Shown: one piece after another, positions 51,317-60,242 of the stretch
Layout: each line of letters opens with the position of its first letter
Numbering within the stretch: the first letter of the stretch is position 1
DNA from: Rhodoferax sp.
Lineage (GTDB): Bacteria > Pseudomonadota > Gammaproteobacteria > Burkholderiales > Burkholderiaceae_C
Reading direction: 5' to 3'
Length of the DNA: 64,000 bases
NCBI GenBank assembly: GCA_031291305.1
Contig: JARLJH010000014.1
Span: 1-64,000 of the forward strand
The notes under the pieces: model-generated
The model's input: only the letters and a program-made list of their open reading frames with translations
What the model was told of the DNA's origin: nothing
Databases searched by the model: none
Translations under genes and position numbers: made by a program

Positions 51317-51856
51317 ATGAGGTTGGAAAAGACCGAGAAAGCCCGAGAGGAACTGCGCGGTGGTTTGCGTCGCCTGGGGCGTCGCGAGCGCAACCTGCTG
51401 ATCCTGGCCGATGGTAAGAAGACGGTGCAGGATATTGAGTCCATTCTCAAGGATGAGGCGCGTCCGTTGGCAGAGTCGCTGATCCGCGAAGGCTATCTCA
51501 TGGGCATCAGCCTGACGCCACCCAAATCCACGCCGCAACCTGCCAAGAATCAGGGCGGTGGACTTGCACCCAGCGTTATGCCGCCGGAGCAGTCAGTGAA
51601 TGCCGATGCTTTTGAAGGGAAAAGGTCATTGGCGACCACGCGCATGTTTTTGTTTGACATTTGTGAACGCATGTTTTCGCGGCGTGCACCGGATCAGGCA
51701 CAGGCGTTTCGTGAGGCCTTCCGCAATGCGCGGGATCGTGAGTCCATGCTGACCGTAGCGCGCGACATGATGGAAGCGGTTGAGCTAATTGCCGGCGCGG
51801 AGCGGGCCGATTCAATCAGTCAGCGCATCGCCATGCTGTTGCCGGTCGAGACCTAG
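51317..51856 (+). CDS. Hypothetical protein, helical
   Basis: A 179-residue protein with no domain that I recognise. The first 60 residues (EELRGGLRRLGRRERNLLILADGKKTVQDIESIL) look like a small winged-helix or helical bundle, similar to N-terminal regions of proteins that gauge cell state. A flexible Pro/Gly/Gln-rich link (about 75-100) follows, then a second helical part (RMFLFDICERMFSRR...REAFRNARDRESMLTVARDMMEAVELIAG). Codon use matches the neighbours. No signal peptide or membrane helix is visible. It is probably a real lineage-restricted gene. Confidence 0.62.
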   Translation: MRLEKTEKAREELRGGLRRLGRRERNLLILADGKKTVQDIESILKDEARPLAESLIREGYLMGISLTPPKSTPQPAKNQGGGLAPSVMPPEQSVNADAFEGKRSLATTRMFLFDICERMFSRRAPDQAQAFREAFRNARDRESMLTVARDMMEAVELIAGAERADSISQRIAMLLPVET

Positions 51857-51955
51857 CCATCGCTTGTGGCGAGCTACGCGGTGGTCGCTGGGTGAACCGT
51901 TACTTGCCCTCAGCGTCAGCGTGCAGAGCATCCAAGCAGGCTGCAGCTGCGCACA

Positions 51956-52240
51956 TCAGCGCCAGTGTATGGAGTCCCGTTCAAACAAACCTCCTTGCCA
52001 GGCACGCTCCTGGGCGCGGTGCGCACGTTCATACATCCATTCGGGTGCACCAATGTCTTTCAGCGTTTCTTCCGTCAAACCGTCCAGCGCCGTCAAATCA
52101 GCTTGAGTCAGGTGGGCTTTGCGTGGAGCCATCCGGCGTGTCCACCAGGCGCGTACGGCCAAAACCCAGGTGTCAACAGCGCGCTGTGTATTCAACGGCA
52201 CCAATGGGCTGATCGTGCTGGGACTGCAGGCGGTGTTCAT
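51956..52240 (-). CDS. DUF1127-like small protein
   Basis: A 94-residue protein with a DUF1127 (YjiS-like) core near residues 24-65: WVLAVRAWWTRRM, then LTALDGLTEETLKDIGAPEW. The typical family end RTLKDIGLSR is replaced by ETLKDIGAPEWMYERAH, and a charged tail follows. Such small proteins are linked to RNA or metabolic regulation in alphaproteobacteria. It is divergent from the LysR gene, sharing a gap of about 106 bases. Confidence 0.65.
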   Translation of the reverse strand: MNTACSPSTISPLVPLNTQRAVDTWVLAVRAWWTRRMAPRKAHLTQADLTALDGLTEETLKDIGAPEWMYERAHRAQERAWQGGLFERDSIHWR

Positions 52241-52268
52241 GGCGGTCTCCTGTGATTGATTTGAGATG

Positions 52269-52343
52269 CTGGTAAGCTTATCTGCTGTTTGTTGTCATGA
52301 ATATCGTTCATTTCTGCATTGATCGTTCACCAATACTTACCAG
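52269..52343. promoter_or_regulatory. Inverted repeats in the LysR control region
   Basis: CTGGTAAG (52269-52276) is repeated in reverse as CTTACCAG (52336-52343) just before the LysR ATG. Between them lies ATGAA-TATCG-TTCAT (52297-52311), a perfect interrupted palindrome of the size bound by LysR-type regulators. It is a candidate autoregulatory site facing the DUF1127-like gene. Confidence 0.4.
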
Positions 52344-52346
52344 TAA

Positions 52347-53291
52347 ATGTCCAGATTGCCTTTGAACACCTTGCCCACCTTTCGGGTGGTGGCCCGTCTC
52401 GGAAATTTGCGCGCTGCCGCGCAAGAGCTTCACCTGACCCACAGTGCGGTCAGTCAGCAGATCAAGCTGCTGGAAGAGCAGGTGGGGTTTGAGCTGTTTG
52501 AACGCCGGGGGCGGCGCATCGTGCTCAACGCTGCCGGGGCCACCTTGCAGCGGGCGGTAGAGCCTGCGCTGGATCGGTTGGACGAGGGTCTGCGCGCCGC
52601 TGCGGCCGCCTCGCAAGGCGAAGCCCAGCGGATACGGCTGACGCTGCTGTCATCATTTGCCCAGCGCTGGTTGTTGCCACGCATGCCGCGCTGGCGCGAG
52701 CGCCATCCCGACATCAGCCTGGAGCTGCACACTACGCCGCAAATGGTTGACCTGGTGCGCGAGGGGTATCACGTGGCTCTGCGCCAAGGGGTTGGCCCGT
52801 GGCGTGGTTTGCAAGCCGAGCAGTTGATGGACTCGCCGTTGGTCGTGCTGGGTTCACCTGCCGCTGCGCAGCGGCTTAAAGGCTGCCGTATGCAGGCCTT
52901 GGCGGATGAGCCCTTGCTGGGGGACGCCGATCTGTGGGAGCGTTGGGTTGCATTGGGTGGTTGGCAAGGTGCCGTCCATACGGTGGCGATATTCAACGAT
53001 TCAGGGCTGATGTTGCAGGCAGTGGAACAAGATATCGGCATTGGGCTGGCGCGGGAGGTGTTGGCTGCCGATGCCATGCGTGACGGTCGGTTGATTCGCT
53101 TGTCGCCCACGGCGTTACCTGATCCCACGGCGTACGCCTTCTGGTGTGTGTTCCCCCCTGAGTTGGAGAGCTGGCCGCCCTTGCAGGCCTTTCGCACTTG
53201 GCTGGGTGAGGAGCTGGCGCTGACCTTGCAAAGTCTGGTCGACGCAGGCCGCAATGCCGACTATCCCTTGCTCAGTACACTTTCCACATGA
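52347..53291 (+). CDS. LysR family transcription regulator (GcvA-like)
   Basis: A 314-residue LysR regulator. The helix-turn-helix is LPTFRVVARLGNLRAAAQELHLTHSAVSQQIKLLEEQ (read across 4-40), and the C-terminal part is a type 2 substrate-binding fold resembling the GcvA/AmpR subgroup (LRQGVGPWRGLQAEQLMDSPLVVL). Its stop overlaps the DUF1624 gene start (ATGA), which is unusual for a LysR gene and suggests a joint function. Confidence 0.9.
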   Translation: MSRLPLNTLPTFRVVARLGNLRAAAQELHLTHSAVSQQIKLLEEQVGFELFERRGRRIVLNAAGATLQRAVEPALDRLDEGLRAAAAASQGEAQRIRLTLLSSFAQRWLLPRMPRWRERHPDISLELHTTPQMVDLVREGYHVALRQGVGPWRGLQAEQLMDSPLVVLGSPAAAQRLKGCRMQALADEPLLGDADLWERWVALGGWQGAVHTVAIFNDSGLMLQAVEQDIGIGLAREVLAADAMRDGRLIRLSPTALPDPTAYAFWCVFPPELESWPPLQAFRTWLGEELALTLQSLVDAGRNADYPLLSTLST

Positions 53292-54043
53292 AGATCCAAC
53301 GCCTTGATTCAGTGGATGCCTTACGCGGCCTGGCCATGGTCTGGATGACCGCGTTTCATTTCAGCTTTGACCTGAACCACTTTGGCTACATCCAGCAGAA
53401 TTTTTACAGCAACCCGTTCTGGACTGTGCAGCGCACGCTGATCGTCAGCTTGTTTTTGTTCTGTGCGGGTTTGGGTCAGTCCATAGCCGTGGCACAGGGG
53501 CAGAGTTGGTCGCGATTCTGGCGGCGCTGGGCGCAGATTGTGGCTTGCGCACTGCTGGTTACGGCGGGTTCGTGGTGGATGTTTCCGCAAACTTTCATCT
53601 ACTTTGGCGTGCTGCACGGCATGACGCTGATGCTGATCGTGGCACGACTCACGGCGTCTTGGGGGCGCTGGCTGTGGTTGCTGGGTGGTCTGGCGATTGC
53701 ATCCAAATTTATAGCTGCTAGCGCTTTGAATACCTGGGCTGGAGGCCAATTTTCTATATATTTCAACGCACCCATGCTGAACTGGATTGGGTGGATTACC
53801 CGCCTGCCGGTGACCGAAGATTACGTGCCCGTGTTCCCCTGGCTCGGGGTCATGTGGTGGGGCCTGGCGGCGGGCAACTGGCTGATGCAGTCCCGGCCTG
53901 AGGTGATGCGCTTGAAGCTGGCTACGTGCCTTCAACCGTCGGCAGTACTGGGTCGCTGGAGCTTGAGTTATTACATGCTGCATCAGCCCGTGATGATTGG
54001 CCTGTTGAGCGCACTGGCTTGGCTGATGCGTTCTGGTGCCTGA
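53288..54043 (+). CDS. DUF1624 membrane protein (heparan acetyltransferase-like)
   Basis: A 251-residue protein with about seven helices. It begins RLDSVDALRGLAMVWMTAFHFSFDLNHFG, with the R-x-D-x-DALRG-x-A start and membrane histidine of the DUF1624/HGSNAT-like family, which includes membrane acyltransferases. It contains in frame a copy of the dispersed repeat (53706-53757), read as KFIAASALNTWAGGQFSIYF, between helices. It is coupled to the LysR gene. Confidence 0.82.
   Translation: MKIQRLDSVDALRGLAMVWMTAFHFSFDLNHFGYIQQNFYSNPFWTVQRTLIVSLFLFCAGLGQSIAVAQGQSWSRFWRRWAQIVACALLVTAGSWWMFPQTFIYFGVLHGMTLMLIVARLTASWGRWLWLLGGLAIASKFIAASALNTWAGGQFSIYFNAPMLNWIGWITRLPVTEDYVPVFPWLGVMWWGLAAGNWLMQSRPEVMRLKLATCLQPSAVLGRWSLSYYMLHQPVMIGLLSALAWLMRSGA
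53706..53757. repeat. Dispersed repeat inside the DUF1624 gene, copy D
   Basis: ATTTATAGCTGCTAGCGCTT on the left and ACCTGGGCTGGAGGCCAATT on the right match the family, in direct orientation. It is translated as FIAASALNTWAGGQF. Confidence 0.85.
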
Positions 54044-54107
54044 TGGTGGCGGCGTTCACAACAGTTGTTGCTCGTTCAAGGCATCCATCTCCTGCGTGCA
54101 AAGTGCA

Positions 54108-54129
54108 CGCGGGTGGCATGCCACCCGCG
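54108..54129. terminator. 22-base perfect palindrome between convergent genes
   Basis: Positions 54108-54118 are the exact reverse complement of 54119-54129 (core GGGTGGCATGCCACCC). It lies between the DUF1624 gene and the tannase gene, whose 3' ends face each other, so a bidirectional terminator or a protein-binding site is possible. No T run is present. Confidence 0.5.
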
Positions 54130-54145
54130 GCGTAGTAGCGTTTGC

Positions 54146-55891
54146 TTATTGGCAGACGAAGCTGCTTGCGCTTTCCAGGTCTGTCGCTCCCGGTTTCAGG
54201 ATGGCTTGTTGGGGGTAGACGCACAGGGGGCGTGTCCGGCTTGTCGGCCAGGCTTTGGCGATCACATCCGGGTTGGCGGGGTTGACACCCGCCACGACGC
54301 TGCCTGGCGCCACACCGTGCTCAACCCAGTTTTCCAGCACCGGCAACATATTGAAGCGCTCCGCTGCCGGGCCACCAGAGCAGTGGTTCATGCCAGGCAC
54401 CAGATACAGCCGCGTGTAATTGGGGGCCTGGCTGTCGGCTGCGTTGACGGCGTTGTACCAGGCGATGGTGTCGTTGGGTGAAAAGACCGGGTCGGCCGTG
54501 CCGTGGTAGACGATCAGCTTGCCACCATGGCTCTTCAAGCTGGTGAGTTGGGTCGCATTGGGCGGTGTCATGAAATCCATGGCCGACTCCTTGAACACCG
54601 CGTTTTTGGCGAAGATTTTGGGTGCATCGGTATCCATGCTGAACCCCATTTGATAGCCCATGCCGCTATCGGCCAGACTCGGTGCATCTGCTGGCGTGGT
54701 AAAGATGTAGCCCATGGCGCTGGCCCCGATCAGCGTGTTGAAAGGCAGCGGTGCAAACCCTGCGTCAAGCTTCCAGAAGCGCCAGTTGGCCCCTGCGATA
54801 CCCGGATCCCACGGCCATGTGGCATACAGACTGTCACCCTGGCTGTTTTTGGGGCCTGCAAAGATTTTCAGCAAGGCCGTCTTCTGGTTGGCGGTGATGC
54901 AGGTGCCGTCTGGTGCACCCGTGCAGGTGGGAACGTCTGTGGCCAAATTGAAGGCGCTCTGGCAGGCACTGCGGTTGCTGACCATGCCATCAACGGCACC
55001 GTCGAGCGCGTCGCATTTGGCCAGGATGCCCTTGGCCACCGCATCCATGGCGGATTGTGGGAAGGCATCTTTGGGCAATTGCCCGGTGCTTGCCGCAGAC
55101 ATGAATTGCTGGGTGTCCCACTGCTGGGCAATGGCTGCCTTGGGCAGGTTGAAGCCGGGGTCGGCCGCCACCAAGCCGTCAAACTGATCGGCAAAGCGCG
55201 AGGCGGCCACCATCGCATCGCGCCCGCCGTTGGAGCAGCCCATGAAGTAGGAGCGATCAGGCGACTTGCCATACCTGCGCGCAATGATCTGCTTGGCCGC
55301 CACGGTCAGCGTTCCGACGGCGTTGTAGCCATAGTCAGACCGGGCTTGCGGATCAAGACCGAAATTCACGTCACTTTGACCCGTGTTGTGGCCGCCATCG
55401 GTACTGGCCACAGCGTAACCCTGGCTCAGTGCATTGGACTCGCTGGAGTTGAGCAGATTGCCCAACGCTGGCACCAGGATGCCATTGGTTCCGCCACCGC
55501 CTTGAAAGAAGAATTTGCCGTTCCAGCTTGCAGGTAGCCGAACCTCGTAGCCGATGGCATAGGGTTTTCCGTCGATGCCGGTACGGTCATTGATGCTGCC
55601 TTGAATCTGGCAATGTGCCGGGTAGTTGTCTCCCGCTGTGGCCCCGTCGGTTTTGGCGGCAACATTGATGGCCGAGGCGACTTTCAGACCGGGAATGGCT
55701 AGCGAGCTGGTGGTGATGGCTTCACACGCCAAATTGGTCTGGACCACGCCGCCGCTACCACCGCCACAACCAACTATGAAAGTGGTGGCGGCAGCAGCCA
55801 TGGCCGTCCTTTGCAACGCGCGCGTGTTACCGCACAAACTGGAGAATTGAAATGGACTGCTGAGCATGAACAGCAAGGGTTTGAAGGGCAT
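54146..55891 (-). CDS. Tannase/feruloyl esterase family lipoprotein
   Basis: About 581 residues. AGGAGA lies 7 bases before the ATG at 55891, which settles the start. A signal region ends in a lipobox-like TFIVGC, giving a lipidated cysteine followed by GGGSGG. The esterase has the nucleophile in YFMGCSNGGRD and the histidine in GMNHCSGGPAAERF. The paired CS and HC cysteines form the disulfide typical of tannase-family enzymes, which split esters of gallic or ferulic acid or of terephthalate intermediates. The substrate is unknown. An AraC gene follows upstream in the same direction. Confidence 0.88.
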   Translation of the reverse strand: MPFKPLLFMLSSPFQFSSLCGNTRALQRTAMAAAATTFIVGCGGGSGGVVQTNLACEAITTSSLAIPGLKVASAINVAAKTDGATAGDNYPAHCQIQGSINDRTGIDGKPYAIGYEVRLPASWNGKFFFQGGGGTNGILVPALGNLLNSSESNALSQGYAVASTDGGHNTGQSDVNFGLDPQARSDYGYNAVGTLTVAAKQIIARRYGKSPDRSYFMGCSNGGRDAMVAASRFADQFDGLVAADPGFNLPKAAIAQQWDTQQFMSAASTGQLPKDAFPQSAMDAVAKGILAKCDALDGAVDGMVSNRSACQSAFNLATDVPTCTGAPDGTCITANQKTALLKIFAGPKNSQGDSLYATWPWDPGIAGANWRFWKLDAGFAPLPFNTLIGASAMGYIFTTPADAPSLADSGMGYQMGFSMDTDAPKIFAKNAVFKESAMDFMTPPNATQLTSLKSHGGKLIVYHGTADPVFSPNDTIAWYNAVNAADSQAPNYTRLYLVPGMNHCSGGPAAERFNMLPVLENWVEHGVAPGSVVAGVNPANPDVIAKAWPTSRTRPLCVYPQQAILKPGATDLESASSFVCQ

Positions 55892-56013
55892 GATTTGTCT
55901 CCTGGATATGGTTATGGCCCGCGCGGCATGCGCCATGTCGGGCAAAACCAAATTTAGGTGACTGCGTCTGGCCCGTCTTGTCGTTTCAGGACGCGTTGGA
56001 CGAATCGGGCCAT

Positions 56014-56871
56014 TTAATGGTTCATGCGGTAAGCGGCGGGGGTGATGCCCGAGAGTCGCCTGAACGTGCGGGTAAATTGGCTTTGATCGGCAAAGCCCAT
56101 GGATTGGGCAATTTCCGATATCGGCATCCGCCCCTTGACCAGCAAGGATTTCGCCCGCTCCACGCGCTGGCGCAGCAGGTATTGATGGGGGGAATAGCCC
56201 GTGCTGGCAAGGAAGGCGCGGCAGAAGTGCCGCACGCTCATGCGGGCCAGTTCAGCCAACTCGGTCAGGCTCAGCGGATCAGCCATGTGCTCATCCATAT
56301 AGGCCAGTACCCGCTGGCACACCATGGGCGCAAGCCGCCCACTGCCCTTGTACACACCCTGGGCGTGGCCATGCAGATGGGCCAACAGCGCCACGATCAG
56401 GCTGTCTCCCACCAAAGCACCTGCCGGGCTGCCTTCCTGCAAATCGCTGACCAGGGCGCGCAAAAGAGTCTCGGCCAGCGGCGAGGTGATGGCCTCGTTG
56501 GGGTGCCGCTGATGCCGGTTTGTTGGGGTCTCCCATATCTGCTCCACCCGTGAGGGCTCGACAAAAAGGAACTTGCGGCTGCCACCGCCCTGCCAGTCAA
56601 AGCGCTGCTCATCGCCGGGGTGGCTGAGGTACACGCCCGGCTTCACCGTTGTCCATTGCGGGCTGCGGCGCACATCACGCACCAGGAAAGGGACGGACGA
56701 ATGCGTCAGGCAAAACCGGCTATGCCCATGGTCAACCGTGCCCTCCTGTGCCGCCACAATGTCCGTGAAAAAGGCACCGTCCCAGCCGACAACACTGCTG
56801 TCCGCAACAAAGCGGGGTTGCCTGGAGACATTGAACAGGCCATCAGGACCTGGCAAAGGACGACGGTGCAT
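56014..56871 (-). CDS. AraC family transcription regulator
   Basis: A 285-residue regulator with an N-terminal cupin-like ligand part (DHGHSRFCLTHSSVPFLVRD, PGVYLSHPGDEQRFDWQGG) and a C-terminal double helix-turn-helix (about 185-282, LSLTELAELARMSVRHFCRAF and ISEIAQSMGFADQSQFTRTFRR). It lies just upstream of the tannase gene on the same strand and is its likely regulator. Confidence 0.9.
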   Translation of the reverse strand: MHRRPLPGPDGLFNVSRQPRFVADSSVVGWDGAFFTDIVAAQEGTVDHGHSRFCLTHSSVPFLVRDVRRSPQWTTVKPGVYLSHPGDEQRFDWQGGGSRKFLFVEPSRVEQIWETPTNRHQRHPNEAITSPLAETLLRALVSDLQEGSPAGALVGDSLIVALLAHLHGHAQGVYKGSGRLAPMVCQRVLAYMDEHMADPLSLTELAELARMSVRHFCRAFLASTGYSPHQYLLRQRVERAKSLLVKGRMPISEIAQSMGFADQSQFTRTFRRLSGITPAAYRMNH

Positions 56872-56923
56872 GGCAGCGAGTGGCGTTGATTCACGAATGC
56901 TTGAGGGCTGGATATGGTTTTAA

Positions 56924-56954
56924 TATATAACCAACCCGATCACTTTCGGATCAA
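56924..56954 (-). promoter_or_regulatory. Possible promoter of the AraC gene
   Basis: On the minus strand TTGATC (56949-56954) is followed after 19 bases by TATATA (56924-56929), about 53 bases before the AraC start. The spacing is slightly long. The -10 lies inside the inverted repeat GGTT...AACC. Confidence 0.3.
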
Positions 56955-57076
56955 TGTTTACCCTCGATAGGTCTGCCCTTTGTTCCTGTTGCAGAGGCCG
57001 CGTTTTTCAGATTTGTGGGTTGCCGCCTACCCAGAATGGTGTAGCCGAGGTGCATGGGTGCTCCGGGTGAGGTGCA

Positions 57077-58480
57077 TCAACCATTCTTCAGCTCAGCGAA
57101 CTTGGCCGCCATCGTCGGGTTGCCGCGGGTGAGCTTTTTGATCGTCAGATCGTCGGCCTTGTCGTTGGCCAGGCGCAGGTTATTGGCGGACTTGTGCAGC
57201 GCTTCCTTGGTTTTTTCCAGGTCTTTGATGGCTTCGTCAATGCGCCGAATAGCTTCTTCAAAGCCCTCAGAGGCCAGGCGCCAATTGCGGCCAAACGCCG
57301 TCTTGAACTCGTCGAGCTGGGTTTCGAACTTGGTGATGTCCACATTCTGCGAGCGCACCAGCGCCAGCTCAGACTTGTATTTCAGCGCGTTCAACGCGGC
57401 ATTGCGCAACAGCGTAATCAGCGGCACAAAAAACTGCGGCCGCACCACGTACATCTTGGGGTAGCGGTGCGACACATCGACGATGCCGCTGTTGTACAGC
57501 TCGCTCTCCGGCTCCAGCAGGGACACCAGCACCGCGTATTCGCAGGCCTTCTCGGTGCGGTCCTTGTCCAGCTCTTTCAGAAAATCTTCGTTGCGCTTTT
57601 TGGTGGCCGTCTCATCGCTCTCGTTCTTCATCTCAAACATGATGGAGACGATCTCGGTGCCGTGTTCATCCGACTCGCGAAAAATGTAGTCGCCCTTGCT
57701 GCCGGTGCGTGCGTCGTTGTCTTTCTCAAAATGCGCGCGCTGAAACGCTGCCGCACGAATGCGGTTGAACTCAATCTCGCAGTGTTGCTCCAACGTCTCG
57801 CCCACCATCTTGGTCGATAGCCGCGCCTTCATGTCCCGCAGGCGCTCAATCTCGCCTTCGCGGTCGCGCAGCTGCAAGGCAAATTGCTCCTTGATGGCTT
57901 TCTCTTCCAGCTGGTTTTTGACAGTGATGAGGCTCAGGTCGCTCTTCAAGGCATCGCGCTCGCGGGCCACCACGCCCACGGCTTCGTTCACCGCCTCCGT
58001 CACCGCCAGTTTGCGCGCCACATCGCTGGCCGCCAGCTTGGCTTGCAGCGCTTGGATTTCAGCGTCCTTCTTGGCGGCTTCGGCCTGCAGCGCATGGGCC
58101 AGCTTGGCCTCGGCCAACTGGGCGGCCGCTTGGCTGCCGTTGCGCGCTTGCGCCAGCTCGTTGGCCAGCGCATCGCGCTCTTTGCTCACCGTGCCCAAGG
58201 CCTCGGCCACCGCCAGCTTGCGCGCCACCTCGCCCGCGTCGATCTGGGCTTTGAGCGCCTGAATCTCCGTGTCTTTGGCAGCTGCAGTTTTTTGCAGCGT
58301 GCTGTTCACCTCTGCCTTGGCCAGGGCAATCGCGTCGCGCTTTTACCGCTCGGCCAATTCGAGGCGCTCGTGCAACTGCTGCTCAAAATCGCCATCGCGC
58401 ACCTGCTTGAGGATGTCGGCATACCCCGCCTCGTCGATCTTGAAGGCTTTGCTGCAGTGGGGGCAGATGATTTCATGCAT
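57077..58480 (-). pseudogene. DUF2130 (COG4487) gene interrupted by an in-frame stop
   Basis: Read on the minus strand from the ATG at 58480, the protein starts MHEIICPHCSKAFKIDEAGY, a zinc-ribbon-like C-x2-C typical of DUF2130 proteins, then runs into TAA at codon 46 (58343-58345, within ELAER[16 protein letters not shown]). The same frame continues for about 420 more codons: a long Ala/Glu/Lys-rich coiled coil, then the DUF2130 core ([59 protein letters not shown]-like block). A single G-to-T change (GAA to TAA) explains it. It could be a mutation, a sequence error or a truncated protein restarted at the GTG at 58309. Confidence 0.82.
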
Positions 58481-58790
58481 GGCGACTGGACCTTCTCTTT
58501 TTGGTTGGATGGTTACGCGGTTAGCGCGGGCTTGAGTGCCAAATTGTGCTGTAGCCTCTCGTGAAATATGCGCGGAAGCTATAAAAATAGGAGTATTTAT
58601 CTAACCGCACGCGTTATGTCGATCTCGGTACCTTATCGGGTGGCCTCCCGGCGATTTATGGCGTAGCGCAGCATGCTGGACCTGCTGTTCACAACTGTTG
58701 CGCGTAGCTGGCATAACATTCGCGGCAAGGTTTCCGGGCAAAACAGTAGGCCGAATACATTTGTCATTCCACATTCCAACTTACAGTCAT
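58481..58790. other. 310-base gap with a dispersed repeat
   Basis: Between the DUF2130 gene and the next gene on the other strand there is no confident gene. It holds repeat copy J (58538-58593) and, from about 58600, sequence that is more AT-rich, leading into the accessory genes. The frame of the next gene is open back to 58698. Confidence 0.45.
58538..58593. repeat. Dispersed repeat, copy J (diverged)
   Basis: GCCAAATTGTGCTGTAGCC on the left (compare copy F) and GCGGAAGCTATAAAAATAG on the right keep the block order of the family. It lies upstream of the DUF2130 gene. Confidence 0.6.
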
Positions 58791-60155
58791 ATGAAACAAA
58801 AAAGCATGTTGCCAATGAAGAGAGCGAGGTTTGATGCCCTTGTTGGGTACTCTCGGCTACCTCATGCGTTTGCCATGTCTCAAGAAGTGGATTGGTATGG
58901 CAGCCGCGATGAAACACTACTCGGAGCCATCGTTTTCGATTTTACTGATCAAGACTTCGTGGTGATTGTCCTGGGTCGAGACGCCGATCAACGATACCGC
59001 TGCATCAATACCCTAATTGATCTAAAGAGCGTAAACGCGGCGCGAAAAGCGCTGTTTCAATGTGCTCGAACAATTCTAGCCACAGGAGATTCGTCGTTTC
59101 CACAAGGAGATGAGCGCGGAAAGAAGTTGGATCTCTTCGCTGCTGTTCACCCTGAAGAAAAATTGAGCCCCAACTTTCAGCGAGTAAGGGATATGCCAGG
59201 GTACTCATCAGCCAAACAAATCATTCAAGAAATGATGCATCACTACGCCGATATCGATGGAAACTATGTAGAACAATTCCAAACGACGGGGTTTGATGCA
59301 AGGCTTTGGGAGCTTTATCTTTTCGCGTACTTGACGGAGGAGCGCCTACTTATAGATCGAACCCATGAGGCACCGGACTATCTTGTTTCCAACGGCGAAC
59401 AAGTAGCAGCGATAGAGGCTGTTGTAGTGCAACCCACGCAGGGCGGGGCTGCATCAAAAATTGATGTTGATACTTTGACACCAGAGAAAATAAGAGAGCT
59501 TCAAAAACATTACATGCCTATCAAATTCGGCAGCACCCTATATTCAAAGCTGAAGAAAAGATACTGGGAAAAAGAACATGTAAAGGGTAAACCGTTGGTG
59601 TTTGCGATTGCAGATTTTCATTTGGAGCAGTCGATGCTGTGGTCATCGACTGCGCTTTCGAATTATCTCTACGGAAGCTATCACGAGTTTCACTATGACG
59701 ATGCTGGTCAACTTATCATCAATCCAATAAAAATTGACTTTCACGAACACAATGGAAAGAAAATTCCATCTGGATTTTTCTTCACTCCAGATGCTGAGAA
59801 CGTGAGCGCCATATTGTTCTCCGCCAGCGGCACCATCTCGAAATTTCTACGAATGGGAAGAGTTGCTGGTTTTGGTGATCCCAACGTAACAATGATTTAT
59901 TCGGGTACGAAGCACAGGCTGGACCCCAACGCATCTTTACCTGACTCCTTCAGCTACTTGATAGATGATAAATACGAGGAGGCTTGGGGGCACGGGGTTT
60001 CACTTTTCCACAATCCCAAAGCGCGCATTCCCCTTCAGCCAGAGGTATTTCCGAACGCTACACATCACTACATGCGAGATGATGGACAGATCATCAGCGA
60101 TATGGCCATATTTCATCCTTACAACGGGATCACCATAACAGTGTTGCCCAAGTAA
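58791..60155 (+). CDS. Hypothetical protein, possible PD-(D/E)XK-like core
   Basis: About 454 residues from the ATG at 58791; the frame is open back to 58698. I recognise no named family. A central stretch reads LWELYLFAYLTEE, then DRTHEAPDYLVSNG and EQVAAIEAVVVQP, which follows the order helix-Glu, PD, and (D/E)-x-(K/V) seen in PD-(D/E)XK nuclease folds, although the usual lysine is a valine here. The rest is rich in aromatic and histidine residues (HYADIDGNYVEQF, GSYHEFHYDD). Base composition is clearly more AT-rich than in the flanking housekeeping genes. It is divergent from the DUF2130 gene and converges with the HEPN pair. Confidence 0.55.
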   Translation: MKQKSMLPMKRARFDALVGYSRLPHAFAMSQEVDWYGSRDETLLGAIVFDFTDQDFVVIVLGRDADQRYRCINTLIDLKSVNAARKALFQCARTILATGDSSFPQGDERGKKLDLFAAVHPEEKLSPNFQRVRDMPGYSSAKQIIQEMMHHYADIDGNYVEQFQTTGFDARLWELYLFAYLTEERLLIDRTHEAPDYLVSNGEQVAAIEAVVVQPTQGGAASKIDVDTLTPEKIRELQKHYMPIKFGSTLYSKLKKRYWEKEHVKGKPLVFAIADFHLEQSMLWSSTALSNYLYGSYHEFHYDDAGQLIINPIKIDFHEHNGKKIPSGFFFTPDAENVSAILFSASGTISKFLRMGRVAGFGDPNVTMIYSGTKHRLDPNASLPDSFSYLIDDKYEEAWGHGVSLFHNPKARIPLQPEVFPNATHHYMRDDGQIISDMAIFHPYNGITITVLPK

Positions 60156-60242
60156 CTGAATCAAATTGGACTCTCCAAATAGTCAACCCATCAGATGACG
60201 CCCATTCTGCACACTACCTGAAGTAAATTTGTACCACTGGTA

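Noticed and set aside
51193-51417. A 74-codon plus-strand frame before the hypothetical gene at 51317
   Set aside because: It overlaps the better-supported gene in another frame and lacks family features.
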